Under the pieces are notes generated by a model. It ran no database searches, was not told where the DNA came from, and was given only the letters and a program-made list of their open reading frames with translations. A stretch of 64,000 bases of DNA from contig OZ038434.1 in assembly GCA_964036275.1 (NCBI GenBank), positions 17,101,879-17,165,878 on the forward strand, read 5' to 3'. The stretch's first letter is position 1; the number at the start of each line of letters is the position of its first letter. Of this stretch, positions 38,499-61,299 are shown in pieces. The stretch is from Litoditis marina (Eukaryota; Nematoda; Chromadorea; Rhabditida; Rhabditidae). Position numbers and translations under genes: made by a program.

Positions 38499-39111
38499 TG
38501 TAGCGGTCTGACTGCATAATGGACAGTATTACTGAGGAACTGAGGCACATCTAACACCGGGAGCCCGCGGAGGGTAGTTGTAGATAGATATACTGTTGAA
38601 CAAACATTCAGAAACAAGAGCAATAGAACAGAAACATGTAATCAATCTGTTATATTTTACGCAAATAGCAATTTACATTTAGAACAGAAAAGGCAGAAAT
38701 ACATATGTACAAACTGAAACTATGTTGAGTAAAAAAGAAGGAGACAGAACAACTAAATTTTCACACATTACACGATTCACATGGGTTAAAAAAGAAAATA
38801 TACAAGAAATACCTACAGAAAGTTGGAGAGTCTAATCCTAGAAGTTATTTCTACTTACAGGAGAACACCAGCTAGTTTGCCTCGTAATCAAGTAAACATG
38901 AAAATTAAAGAAAAGTTAGAAAACCAAAAACGTTATCATCAACAAAATCGAAGGATAGACTCTACCAGCCCATTCACACCGGGCAATCTTTATCTATGTA
39001 AAAACATATAGATTATTGAATAGATATTATATCAACAATCTGCCATCCAAGACCTCATTCAGATGAATACTCCGTGGAACTACGTCACACACATCGAGAA
39101 TGGGACTATAA
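38499..39111. other. 613-bp gap between AMPK alpha and CTU2
   Basis: Both neighbours are on the - strand, so this holds the AMPK 3' UTR and the CTU2 promoter and 5' UTR. It is AT-rich. I see no clear promoter element. Confidence 0.5.
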
Positions 39112-46644
<7,533 letters not shown>

Positions 46645-48643
46645 TAGGAATAAGGATGGTCTGGAAATTTTCTTATCTCTAATGTCGATGACTCGCACAT
46701 GCCATTCTATCAAGGCATCGGAATTTCGTCATTTAGCTCAAATAGAATGATTTTAAAAAGGTAGTTGTGAAAAATACGTTCGAGCAAGAGCACAAATAAT
46801 AGGAGAATGAGTATTCTCTGTTTCCTGTGAGTTGAGTCGGCTCACATGCGCATTGTGCAAACATGAATACTGCATGCCATTTGGAAATGCGCTTTCAAGA
46901 GGAAATAGATAGGTACAAAGCTACGGAAAGCACGCTGGCTTGTGGATTCATAGTCCAGGGAAGCTTTCCATAAAAACACGGGCTCTCCTCCATATCTAAT
47001 GAGAGTATAGAACATTTTATATAACAAAACTCTTTCAATAGCTTTTACATGTAACTGGACGGGAGAAAATACCATATTTATACTGCAAGTCTATCAGTAC
47101 GTGAAACAGATACAGATTGTATTATACAATGTTGAGTTGGTGCATCTGTCAGTTTGTCGAGCATGTTTGTGGAAATATGCATGGATTAGTGTCTCGCGCT
47201 GCTCGTAATCCGATCTATTGATTTGATTTTCGGCGTCTGGATCAACTTTTAATGTACCGCAGCAGTGAAAACAGTTCGATTATGAGCTTATCTCGTTTTA
47301 TTGATTTCGTTACCTCGCCAAATTACTTCATTGGTGTAGTTTTTCAAGAGAGTGACCAAATCGTTCTTAAACCTAGTTCAAAAGTTTAAACCATGAGAGC
47401 GGGAACTTATAGTTGAGTGCTGTCCGCTGTATGAATTAGCCAACTCTGATTTCAGAATATCAGCGAGACGCTAAGGGATTAAATTAACGATTAGCGGTGG
47501 ATGAAGTCAGTTTTACGCGTTTGCTGTTGCTGACGTTCATTATGAAGAAACCCTAGAATTCAACTCCTGAAATTTACTGATTTGGCCGATTTGGTCTCGC
47601 ACACATCATCACATTCAGCAACTATGATGCAAAATGGATGTTTTCCGGTAATTTAAGCGAAGTTTAATAAGCTTTATTTGTTGGTTTCAAACATTCTCCA
47701 GTTTGGTTAGAAGTTCGATTCTTATCCTTCATCCGCCCGTTTTTGAAATGGTTTGGTGGGGCAGTCTCAATCGTCTGGCGCTAAATGGGCCGCCCGTTCG
47801 TTTGGTCTCGTGTTGTTGGTTTGCCTCTCGTCTCTCTTTTTCAGCCCCCCCCCCCCCCCCCCCCCCCCTGGCCGATTGTTGTTACGTGCAAAATGCAAGG
47901 CCGCCTATTCACTCTTTTACTCTTAACTCTTATTCTTTCTCTCTCTCTCTCTCTCCTCTCTCTCTCATATTCATATTAGGCACAATTTTATATCACGGCT
48001 TGAATGAATTTAACTTGTCTAGGCAGTTGCGTAAAACTGAAACCTGGAAAATATCTGCTGTTATCACCATTTTTGTCAGATTATAAGGCACTTCTTGATT
48101 TGATCGTCGCCTGATAGCCGTGATAGCCTTATCTAATAATGGGAACCGGTGAATCGTCATGATTATTTTTATTGCGTACAATTCATGTTCGATTTAGTCA
48201 ATTTCTGATTTCTGGTAGATGATAGGTTTTAAGTTTACTGTTTCACTTACTTTCAACTCTCTCACGTCTCACCTTTTCATCATTCGCGATAAGTTATTTG
48301 AGAGCTTATCTCGTTTATCAGAATATCGCATTTTTCGGCTGTCACCTGTCAAGACCAAAGTTCTCGAAATTTGTGGAAACCGATCGATTCTTTTATTGAT
48401 TTCATTTCTATATTATCTCGTAGAAATGGGAGATTCGAGGCCCATACTTCCTATTCTGTTCTTATAGTATATTCTGAAACAGTATCTCCCAAAGTTGTCG
48501 AAATTGTTCGAAACCTATCGATTTTTTTATTGATTTAATTTCTATACTATCTCGTAGTAATGGGAGATTTGAGGTCCCTACTTCCTATTCTGTGTTTATA
48601 GTGTGTTCTGAAACGGTATCTCCTAAAGAAGTTGTTGTTTCAG
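46645..48643. other. Divergent intergenic region between AMPK alpha and GOT1
   Basis: A 2 kb region with the two genes reading outward; it should contain both promoters and 5' UTRs. It holds a 24-base C run (47845-47868), a CT microsatellite (47935-47967) and a 135-bp tandem duplication (48359-48620). No coding exon is recognised. A non-coding GOT1 exon is expected, because the first coding exon starts after an acceptor. Confidence 0.6.
48359..48620. repeat. Diverged tandem duplication of about 135 bp
   Basis: Two units starting GTTCTCGAAATT (48359) and GTTGTCGAAATT (48494) share TATCTCGTAG, AATGGGAGATT and the TACTTCCTATTCTGT block. The second copy ends about 25 bp before the splice acceptor of GOT1 coding exon 1. 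Confidence 0.8.
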
Positions 48644-48658
48644 CCTCTACCCAGAAGA

Positions 48659-53397
<4,739 letters not shown>

Positions 53398-53966
53398 ATT
53401 ATCGATTTTATCGAAATCTTATTGATTTGTCTCCTTGTATTATTAATGTATTTTTAATAGCTGGGTACTGGACTCCGATGCCAATTGATGATAGGTTACA
53501 TGCATATTATATATTGGCGTAGGTAATGATACTGTAGAATAGAATGTATATTTTTAATAGTATTGAATGATCGTGCCGGTGTTGTTACAGCCGGTGATTG
53601 ATTACATGTGAATGAAGTTTTATTTACATCTATTGTCTATAACTACATGCATTGAAAAACATACTTTCATATAATAACAGTTCTGTTTCATATAGATCAC
53701 CTTACAAACAGAATAAAATAACTATTATGTAACTTTTTCTGTATAAAAAAGTTGTAACAGATGGTTAAGGGGTTAATTATGCATTGGAATGATATATCAT
53801 TCAATGTTTAGAAAGGGGAGGCACAACAGTAGCGGGAGCATAAAATGTACCCAAGTCAAAGGCCAAACAAATGGCTATTTTTGTCTTTTAGAGAGAAGAC
53901 TGGGTAAAGTGGCAAGAGAGATAAGAGATTGGGAGAGAAATAGAGAGAGAGAGAGCCAGTCTCTCT
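53398..53966. other. Convergent 3' region of GOT1 and the small membrane protein gene
   Basis: Both neighbours end here. It contains AATAAA-type signals on the + strand (about 53713, GAATAAAATA) and on the - strand (TTTATT at about 53620), plus a GA microsatellite at 53933-53955. No gene seen. Confidence 0.5.
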
Positions 53967-54758
53967 TCATTCTTCGCTTTCGTCTTCCTCCACCTCGTCC
54001 ACTTCATAGAAGGCTCCCTTGTTGATGAGACGCAGCGAATGGGGACCCAGACGCCAGTTGTACTTTGCACCGAACTGAAAAGGTTAGAATCAAACTACAA
54101 ACACAAAGGGATCGAACCATCGAACGATAAGTGCAATTTTCGCCTTGTTTTTCTAAAGCGAGAGAGCATGCGGGTCAATGAAGCCTCAGACAGGCTCGGT
54201 TAGTCTGCGTCTTTGTGATCTGCGCACTCTCTCGGTTAGGCCGCTACAAATGTCGCTTGCTGATTGGCCGGAAATTGTCTGAATTTTCCTAAAGCCTTCC
54301 TGGGCATGTTGCCAAAGTCTCAGTGGGAATGCTGTCCCAATGTTCCCTCAGTTCCCTGTCAATTGGCGAGCCACTACTGTAACGCCAGGACGATAGAGTG
54401 TGCAGGCCAGAGAGAAGCAGACTGCCTGCGTCTTCATTGACCTACATGCTCTCTCGCTTTTGTTGCTTGCTATTGCCAGAGAGTTGCTGCAAATGTCTCT
54501 GAGAACTGTATAAATCTTATGTATAAACTGCAATACTTGAATCGGGGTCGAAACGATTTTTGAGTTCATCTTTTACTGAGCACATTCATATAACTATGTC
54601 TAAAGACTGACCTTCTCGAACTGCGTGAAGTCGTCGTATTTGGTGATGCAACAGAAGTTGATGACGAAGAAGGAGATGAGCGTGATGCAGGAGAAGAAGA
54701 TGGAGGCCACCGCCACGGGGCCGAAGTAGTCGATCAACTCGAAGTCCTGTTTCGGCAT
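53967..54758 (-). CDS. Small single-pass membrane protein, 2 coding exons, 84 aa (possibly missing N-terminal exons)
   Basis: Exons 54758-54612 and 54074-53967 join in phase 0 (donor AAG/GTCAGT, acceptor TTTTCAG). The protein has a short acidic N-terminus (MPKQDFELIDYFG), one hydrophobic segment at about residues 14-40 (VAVASIFFSC through FFVINFCC) with a juxtamembrane Cys pair, a cytosol-like middle (KYNWRLGPHSLRL) and a strongly acidic tail (DEVEEDESEE). I do not recognise the family. The strong codon bias toward C and G at third positions in the first exon supports real coding. A CTGCAG acceptor directly precedes the ATG, so upstream exons may add residues. Confidence 0.65.
54150..54485. 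repeat. Inverted repeat in the intron of the small membrane protein gene
   Basis: AAAGCGAGAGAGCATG with GGTCAATGAAG at about 54157-54184 is repeated inverted at about 54435-54463 (CTTCATTGACC, then CATGCTCTCTCGCTTTT). About 250 bp separate the arms. It is probably a degenerate MITE. Confidence 0.6.
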
Positions 54759-56228
54759 CTGCAGTACTTTGTAGTTTGATCTTTCGTGAAGAGTTCAGGG
54801 TTAAGAAGATATAGGGAAGAAGAACACAGCTAGAATCTTGGAACTCGAAAGGGTGTTTAGAGAACTGCAGTAGTTTGATTTTTCATGAAGAATACAGGGT
54901 TATGGAGAGATACGGGATATCAGCTGACACTGATAGTTCAGTTTATGTATTGGTAATAGTTTGTTATATGATATTTATAGAGAATGAGATGGTTATAAGG
55001 TGATACGGCAGAAAACATAGATAGAACCCTAGAACGAGAAATAGTGTTTAGGAAACTGCTGTAGTTTGTTAGGTTGGGCGTTTCGAAGTGAAATGCAAGA
55101 AAAGTACAGTTAAAAGTCGTGTTTCGGCATCGGGAGTAGTTGGGTATTTGACATTTTATAAAGACTTTGGGGTTAGGAAGGGATACAGAAGAGAGAAAAA
55201 TGGTTTTATATAAAGTAATATAAAGTTTACTGCAGGGCCATTACATCTTCAAGAGCACTACATAATAAACATCACATATCCTTTCTAAGTTATATCGAGC
55301 CTGTAAAACTAGAACTCATGTTCAAACTACAATATATAATTTATACACATAAGACCGTATCTAATTTGCATAATTCCTACTCAGACTTTCTACTTTCAAA
55401 ATTTTCCAGTCATTGCTCTCTAATGCAAACTTCACTACATATTTTCTATATTGCCGAACATAGTTTCTAATACGGTGTAATAGGGCATCAGAATCGAATG
55501 CAAATAGTGTTAACCTTTATAATACAATTTATGTATTTTGTAATGTTACTAGAGGAAGGTAGGAATGTAAATGACTACGTCTGGGTCGAAATGAGGAACT
55601 TTCAACTTTTGGGTACTTCTTTTTGAAGTGCCGCAGGGCAATTTTCCCACAGATGATGGGTAATTAATCAAAAATAGCTCCATCAGGAGACTACTTTCGA
55701 CGGTTCCGTGCGCTATTGCACACTCCGTATACTTTGATATGATAATTCCGATTCTTGAAACTGAGAGCAAACTCTGTCTATTGGAGTGCAGCGCTTTTGA
55801 GAAGTTTATAGTTTTGTTCTGTATAATAACTCCAGTTATCTATTATTTTCCTGAAATCATAATGACTTTTACTAGCTAAAAAAGTGAATAAGATCGTTTT
55901 ATTAATGAGAACCTAGAATGAACCTGTGCCATGTTACAAGCATTTCGGAAATCTATCAGTAGATGGTCTACGATATCGTGGGAAAAAATAAATGAATGTA
56001 AATGTAGATACACTGAGATGTAAATTTGTCGTGACTATAAAATGAAAATGTGTGTCTATCTTTAGCAAGACAATAGGTAGTTGAAGGTCATACGCTCGAT
56101 TGATTAGAAATGACATCGAAAACGGGTTGGTGACCGATCAAATTCTCATGAATGAACCCTGTTTCAGTCGATATTATGGTATATCTCACTTTATTTCAAG
56201 AGTATATAAGGAGGAGTCGATTGCAACG
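54759..56228. other. Region between the small membrane protein and the tRNA array
   Basis: No gene recognised. The first 450 bp hold diverged tandem copies of a unit that includes GTAGTTTGAT, a CAGGGTTA block and GTGTTTAG (about 54771, 54871 and 55057). The remainder is AT-rich. It may contain 5' exons of the small membrane protein gene. Confidence 0.5.
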
Positions 56229-56426
56229 AATAGGGGACTTGTTAGCAGTTGGTAGCAGTCGGGAAGGATGGCCGCCGCAAAAACCATGTAATTTGGAGAG
56301 TATCGGAAACTGTAATACATTTTTCAGTTGCTCATGAGTTAGAAAATAAATCGGAAAACATCCCACGTTCCTTAATTGTTGAAAACACATATATTTTGGA
56401 ACAGAGTTTTAAAAAGGGAAACATTA

Positions 56427-56499
56427 AGCCCCGTAGGGGACTCGAACCCCTGACCGTTGGATTAAAAGTCCAACGCTCTACCAGCTGAGCTAACGAGGC
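56427..56499 (-). tRNA. tRNA-Lys(UUU), array copy 1
   Basis: Full cloverleaf on the - strand. Acceptor stem GCCTCGT/ACGGGGC with one U-G pair; D stem GCTC/GAGC; anticodon stem TTGGA/TCCAA with loop CTTTTAA (anticodon UUU); T stem AGGGG/CCCCT with TTCGAGT loop; discriminator U73. Internal promoter A box TAGCTCAGCTGG and B box GGTTCGAGTCC are perfect. No intron. In this copy the proximal terminator is only TTT, and a TTTTT follows a few bases later. Confidence 0.95.
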
Positions 56500-56719
56500 T
56501 CACGATCAGGCCCCATGTCGAATAGGGGACTTGTTAGCAGTTGGTAGCAGTCGGGAAGGATGGCCGCCGCAAAAACCATGTAATTTGGAGAGTATCGGGA
56601 AACTGTAATACATTTTTCAGTTGCTCATGAGTAAGCAAATAAAACTGAAACCATCCTACGTTCATTAATTGTTGAAAACACATATATTTTGGAACAGAGT
56701 TTTAAAAAGGAAAACATTA

Positions 56720-56791
56720 AGCCCCGTAGGGGACTCGAACCCCTGACCGTTGGATTAAAAGTCAAAGCTCTACCAGCTGAGCTAACGAGGC
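56720..56791 (-). pseudogene. tRNA-Lys(UUU) variant, array copy 2, anticodon-stem deletion
   Basis: Identical to copy 1 except in the 5' strand of the anticodon stem, where GTTGGAC has become TTTGAC, one base shorter. The stem cannot form five pairs, so it is probably non-functional. Copy 4 has the same lesion. Confidence 0.75.
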
Positions 56792-57011
56792 TCACGATCA
56801 GGTCCCTTGTCGAAGAGGGGACTTGTTAGCAGTTGGTAGCAGTCGGGAAGGATGGCCGCCGCAAAAACCATGTAATTTGGAGAGTATCGGGAAACTGTAA
56901 TATATTTTTCAGTTGCTCATGAGTAAGCAAATAAAACTGAAACCATCCTGCGTTCATTAATTGTTGAAAACACATATATTTTGGAACAGAGTTTTGAAAA
57001 GGAAAACATTA

Positions 57012-57144
57012 AGCCCCGTAGGGGACTCGAACCCCTGACCGTTGGATTAAAAACTCGAGCCCCTGACCGTTGGATTCGTAGGGGACTCGAACCCCTGACC
57101 GTTGGATTAAAAGTCCAACGCTCTACCAGCTGAGCTAACGAGGC
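57012..57144 (-). pseudogene. tRNA-Lys(UUU) with 61-bp internal duplication, array copy 3
   Basis: The 5' part is intact through the T arm, but the 3' acceptor strand is interrupted by partial repeats of the anticodon/T-arm region (CCCTGACCGTTGGATT occurs three times on the + strand). Precise folding would be disrupted. Copy 5 has nearly the same structure. Confidence 0.8.
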
Positions 57145-57364
57145 TCACGATCAGGCCCCTTGTCGAATAGGGGACTTGTTAGCAGTTGGTAGCAGTCGGG
57201 AAGGATGGCCGCCGCAAAAACCATGTAATTTGGAGAGTATCGGGAAACTGTAATATATTTTTCAGTTGCTCATGAGTTAGAAAATAAAATGGAAAACATC
57301 CCACGTTCCTTAATTGTTGAAAACACATATATTTTGGAACAGAGGTTTAAAAAGGAAAACATTA

Positions 57365-57436
57365 AGCCCCGTAGGGGACTCGAACCCCTGACCGTTGGAT
57401 TAAAAGTCAAAGCTCTACCAGCTGAGCTAACGAGGC
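57365..57436 (-). pseudogene. tRNA-Lys(UUU) variant, array copy 4, anticodon-stem deletion
   Basis: Same one-base-shorter anticodon 5' stem as copy 2, and the same TCCCTTGTCGAAG downstream variant, although its spacer is of the other type. Confidence 0.75.
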
Positions 57437-57656
57437 TCACGATCAGGTCCCTTGTCGAAGAGGGGACTTGTTAGCAGTTGGTAGCAGTCGGGAAGGATGG
57501 CCGCCGCAAAAACCATGTAATTTGGAGAGTATCGGGAAACTGTAATATATTTTTCAGTTGCTCATGAGTAAGCAAGTAAAACTGAAACCATCCTGCGTTC
57601 ATTAATTGTTGAAAACACATATATTTTGGAACAGAGTTTTGAAAAGGAAAACATTA

Positions 57657-57789
57657 AGCCCCGTAGGGGACTCGAACCCCTGACCGTTGGATTAAAAACT
57701 CGAACCCCTGACCGTTGGATTCGTAGGGGACTCGAACCCCTGACCGTTGGATTAAAAGTCCAACGCTCTACCAGCTGAGCTAACGAGGC
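57657..57789 (-). pseudogene. tRNA-Lys(UUU) with 61-bp internal duplication, array copy 5
   Basis: Same duplication structure as copy 3, differing by a single base (CTCGAACCCC instead of CTCGAGCCCC). Confidence 0.8.
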
Positions 57790-58009
57790 TCACGATCAGG
57801 CCCCTTGTCGAATAGGGGACTTGTTAGCAGTTGGTAGCAGTCGGGAAGGATGGCCGCCGCAAAAACCATGTAATTTGGAGAGTATCGGGAAACTGTAATA
57901 TATTTTTCAGTTGCTCATGAGTTAGAAAATAAATTGGAAACCATCCCACGTTCCTTAATTGTTGAAAACACATATATTTTGGAACAGAGTTTTAAAAAGG
58001 AAAACATTA

Positions 58010-58082
58010 AGCCCCGTAGGGGACTCGAACCCCTGACCGTTGGATTAAAAGTCCAACGCTCTACCAGCTGAGCTAACGAGGC
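58010..58082 (-). tRNA. tRNA-Lys(UUU), array copy 6
   Basis: Intact 73-nt cloverleaf identical to copy 1, with TTTT terminator after the 3' end. Confidence 0.95.
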
Positions 58083-58301
58083 TCACGATCAGGCCCCATG
58101 TCGAATAGGGGACTTGTTAGCAGTTGGTAGCAGTCGGGAAGGATGGCCGCCGCAAAACCATGTAATTTGGAGAGTATCAGGAAACTGTAATACATTTTTC
58201 AGTTGCTCATGAGTTAGAAAATAAAATGGAAAACATCCCACGTTCCTTAATTGTTGAAAACACATATATTTTGGAACAGAGTTTTAAAAAGGAAAACATT
58301 A

Positions 58302-58374
58302 AGCCCCGTAGGGGACTCGAACCCCTGACCGTTGGATTAAAAGTCCAACGCTCTACCAGCTGAGCTAACGAGGC
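58302..58374 (-). tRNA. tRNA-Lys(UUU), array copy 7
   Basis: Intact, identical to copy 1 in the mature region. Confidence 0.95.
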
Positions 58375-58594
58375 TCACGATCAGGCCCCTTGTCGAATAG
58401 GGGACTTGTTAGCAGTTGGTAGCAGTCGGGAAGGATGGCCGCCGCAAAAACCATGTAATTTGGAGAGTATCGGGAAACTGTAATACATTTTTCAGTTGCT
58501 CATGAGTTAGAAAATAAATCGGAAAACATCCCACGTTCCTTAATTGTTGAAAACACATATATTTTGGAACAGAGTTTTAAAAAGGGAAACATTA

Positions 58595-58667
58595 AGCCCC
58601 GTAGGGGACTCGAACCCCTGACCGTTGGATTAAAAGTCCAACGCTCTACCAGCTGAGCTAACGAGGC
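58595..58667 (-). tRNA. tRNA-Lys(UUU), array copy 8
   Basis: Intact. The spacer shares the AAATCGG and GGGAAAC variants of copy 1, so the proximal terminator is TTT. Confidence 0.95.
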
Positions 58668-58887
58668 TCACGATCAGGCCCCTTGTCGAATAGGGGACTT
58701 GTTAGCAGTTGGTAGCAGTCGGGAAGGATGGCCGCCGCAAAAACCATGTAATTTGGAGAGTATCGGGAAACTGTAATATATTTTTCAGTTGCTCATGAGT
58801 TAGAAAATAAATTGGAAACCATCCCACGTTCCTTAATTGTTGAAAACACATATATTTTGGAACAGAGTTTTAAAAAGGAAAACATTA

Positions 58888-58960
58888 AGCCCCGTAGGGG
58901 ACTCGAACCCCTGACCGTTGGATTAAAAGTCCAACGCTCTACCAGCTGAGCTAACGAGGC
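58888..58960 (-). tRNA. tRNA-Lys(UUU), array copy 9
   Basis: Intact. First unit of the five-unit block that recurs as copies 18-22. Confidence 0.95.
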
Positions 58961-59180
58961 TCACGATCAGGCCCCATGTCGAAGAGGGGACTTGTTAGCA
59001 GTTGGTAGCAGTCGGGAAGGATGGCCGCCGCAAAAACCATGTAATTTGGAGAGTATCAGGAAACTGTAATACATTTTTCAGTTGCTCATGAGTTAGAAAA
59101 TAAATTGGAAACCATCCCACGTTCCTTAATTGTTGAAAACACATATATTTTGGAACAGAGTTTTAAAAAGGGAAACATTA

Positions 59181-59253
59181 AGCCCCGTAGGGGACTCGAA
59201 CCCCTGACCGTTGGATTAAAAGTCCAACGCTCTACCAGCTGAGCTAACGAGGC
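59181..59253 (-). tRNA. tRNA-Lys(UUU), array copy 10
   Basis: Intact. The spacer carries GGGAAAC (proximal terminator TTT) and GTCGAAGAGG; its partner is copy 19. Confidence 0.95.
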
Positions 59254-59473
59254 TCACGATCAGGCCCCATGTCAAATAGGGGACTTGTTAGCAGTTGGTA
59301 GCAGTCGGGAAGGATGGCCGCCGCAAAAACCATGTAATTTGGAGAGTATCGGGAAACTGTAATATATTTTTCAGTTGCTCATGAGTAAGCAAATAAAACT
59401 GAAACCATCCTACGTTCATTAATTGTTGAAAACACATATATTTTGGAACAGAGTTTTAAAAAGGAAAACATTA

Positions 59474-59546
59474 AGCCCCGTAGGGGACTCGAACCCCTGA
59501 CCGTTGGATTAAAAGTCCAACGCTCTACCAGCTGAGCTAACGAGGC
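59474..59546 (-). tRNA. tRNA-Lys(UUU), array copy 11
   Basis: Intact. Spacer of the GAGTAAGC type with the GTCAAATAGG variant; its partner is copy 20. Confidence 0.95.
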
Positions 59547-59766
59547 TCACGATCAGGCCCCATGTCGAATAGGGGACTTGTTAGCAGTTGGTAGCAGTCG
59601 GGAAGGATGGCCGCCGCAAAAACCATGTAATTTGGAGAGTATCGGGAAACTGTAATATATTTTTTAGTTGCTCATGAGTAAGCAAATAAAACTGAAACCA
59701 TCCTACGTTCATTAATTGTTGAAAACACATATATTTTGGAACAGAGTTTTGAAAAGGAAAACATTA

Positions 59767-59839
59767 AGCCCCGTAGGGGACTCGAACCCCTGACCGTTGG
59801 ATTAAAAGTCCAACGCTCTACCAGCTGAGCTAACGAGGC
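59767..59839 (-). tRNA. tRNA-Lys(UUU), array copy 12
   Basis: Intact. The spacer has TTTTTTAGTTGC and TTTTGAAAAGG variants; its partner is copy 21. Confidence 0.95.
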
Positions 59840-60058
59840 TCACGATCAGGCCCCATGTCGAATAGGGGACTTGTTAGCAGTTGGTAGCAGTCGGGAAGGA
59901 TGGCCGCCGCAAAACCATGTAATTTGGAGAGTATCAGAAAACTGTAATACATTTTTCAGTTGCTCATGAGTTAGAAAATAAAATGGAAAACATCCCACGT
60001 TCCTTAATTGTTGAAAACACATATATTTTGGAACAGAGTTTTAAAAAGGAAAACATTA

Positions 60059-60131
60059 AGCCCCGTAGGGGACTCGAACCCCTGACCGTTGGATTAAAAG
60101 TCCAACGCTCTACCAGCTGAGCTAACGAGGC
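60059..60131 (-). tRNA. tRNA-Lys(UUU), array copy 13
   Basis: Intact, mature region identical to copy 1; its partner is copy 22. Confidence 0.95.
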
Positions 60132-60350
60132 TCACGATCAGGCCCCATGTCGAATAGGGGACTTGTTAGCAGTTGGTAGCAGTCGGGAAGGATGGCCGCC
60201 GCAAAACCATGTAATTTGGAGAGTATCAGGAAACTGTAATACATTTTTCAGTTGCTCATGAGTTAGAAAATAAAATGGAAAACATCCCACGTTCCTTAAT
60301 TGTTGAAAACACATATATTTTGGAACAGAGTTTTAAAAAGGAAAACATTA

Positions 60351-60423
60351 AGCCCCGTAGGGGACTCGAACCCCTGACCGTTGGATTAAAAGTCCAACGC
60401 TCTACCAGCTGAGCTAACGAGGC
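60351..60423 (-). tRNA. tRNA-Lys(UUU), array copy 14
   Basis: Intact. One of four consecutive near-identical 292-bp units (copies 14-17). Confidence 0.95.
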
Positions 60424-60642
60424 TCACGATCAGGCCCCTTGTCGAATAGGGGACTTGTTAGCAGTTGGTAGCAGTCGGGAAGGATGGCCGCCGCAAAACC
60501 ATGTAATTTGGAGAGTATCAGGAAACTGTAATACATTTTTCAGTTGCTCATGAGTTAGAAAATAAAATGGAAAACATCCCACGTTCCTTAATTGTTGAAA
60601 ACACATATATTTTGGAACAGAGTTTTAAAAAGGAAAACATTA

Positions 60643-60715
60643 AGCCCCGTAGGGGACTCGAACCCCTGACCGTTGGATTAAAAGTCCAACGCTCTACCAG
60701 CTGAGCTAACGAGGC
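60643..60715 (-). tRNA. tRNA-Lys(UUU), array copy 15
   Basis: Intact, mature region identical to copy 1; unit nearly identical to copy 14. Confidence 0.95.
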
Positions 60716-60934
60716 TCACGATCAGGCCCCATGTCGAATAGGGGACTTGTTAGCAGTTGGTAGCAGTCGGGAAGGATGGCCGCCGCAAAACCATGTAATT
60801 TGGAGAGTATCAGGAAACTGTAATACATTTTTCAGTTGCTCATGAGTTAGAAAATAAAATGGAAAACATCCCACGTTCCTTAATTGTTGAAAACACATAT
60901 ATTTTGGAACAGAGTTTTAAAAAGGAAAACATTA

Positions 60935-61007
60935 AGCCCCGTAGGGGACTCGAACCCCTGACCGTTGGATTAAAAGTCCAACGCTCTACCAGCTGAGCTA
61001 ACGAGGC
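60935..61007 (-). tRNA. tRNA-Lys(UUU), array copy 16
   Basis: Intact, mature region identical to copy 1; unit nearly identical to copy 14. Confidence 0.95.
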
Positions 61008-61226
61008 TCACGATCAGGCCCCATGTCGAATAGGGGACTTGTTAGCAGTTGGTAGCAGTCGGGAAGGATGGCCGCCGCAAAACCATGTAATTTGGAGAGT
61101 ATCAGGAAACTGTAATACATTTTTCAGTTGCTCATGAGTTAGAAAATAAAATGGAAAACATCCCACGTTCCTTAATTGTTGAAAACACATATATTTTGGA
61201 ACAGAGTTTTAAAAAGGAAAACATTA

Positions 61227-61299
61227 AGCCCCGTAGGGGACTCGAACCCCTGACCGTTGGATTAAAAGTCCAACGCTCTACCAGCTGAGCTAACGAGGC
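61227..61299 (-). tRNA. tRNA-Lys(UUU), array copy 17
   Basis: Intact, mature region identical to copy 1; last of the near-identical run 14-17. Confidence 0.95.

Noticed and set aside
47703..48086. 127-codon frame between AMPK alpha and GOT1
   Set aside because: It runs through the 24-base C run and a CT microsatellite, so the protein is low complexity and the frame depends on run length.
56249..56488. Open frame of 79 codons across the array unit on the + strand
   Set aside because: It reads through the antisense of the tRNA and recurs only because the unit repeats. Single-base differences break it in most copies.
56427..56499. Bacterial contamination or organelle origin of the tRNA array
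   Set aside because: The D-arm looks somewhat bacterial, but no CCA is encoded, Pol III A and B boxes and T-run terminators are present, and the flank is contiguous with animal genes.
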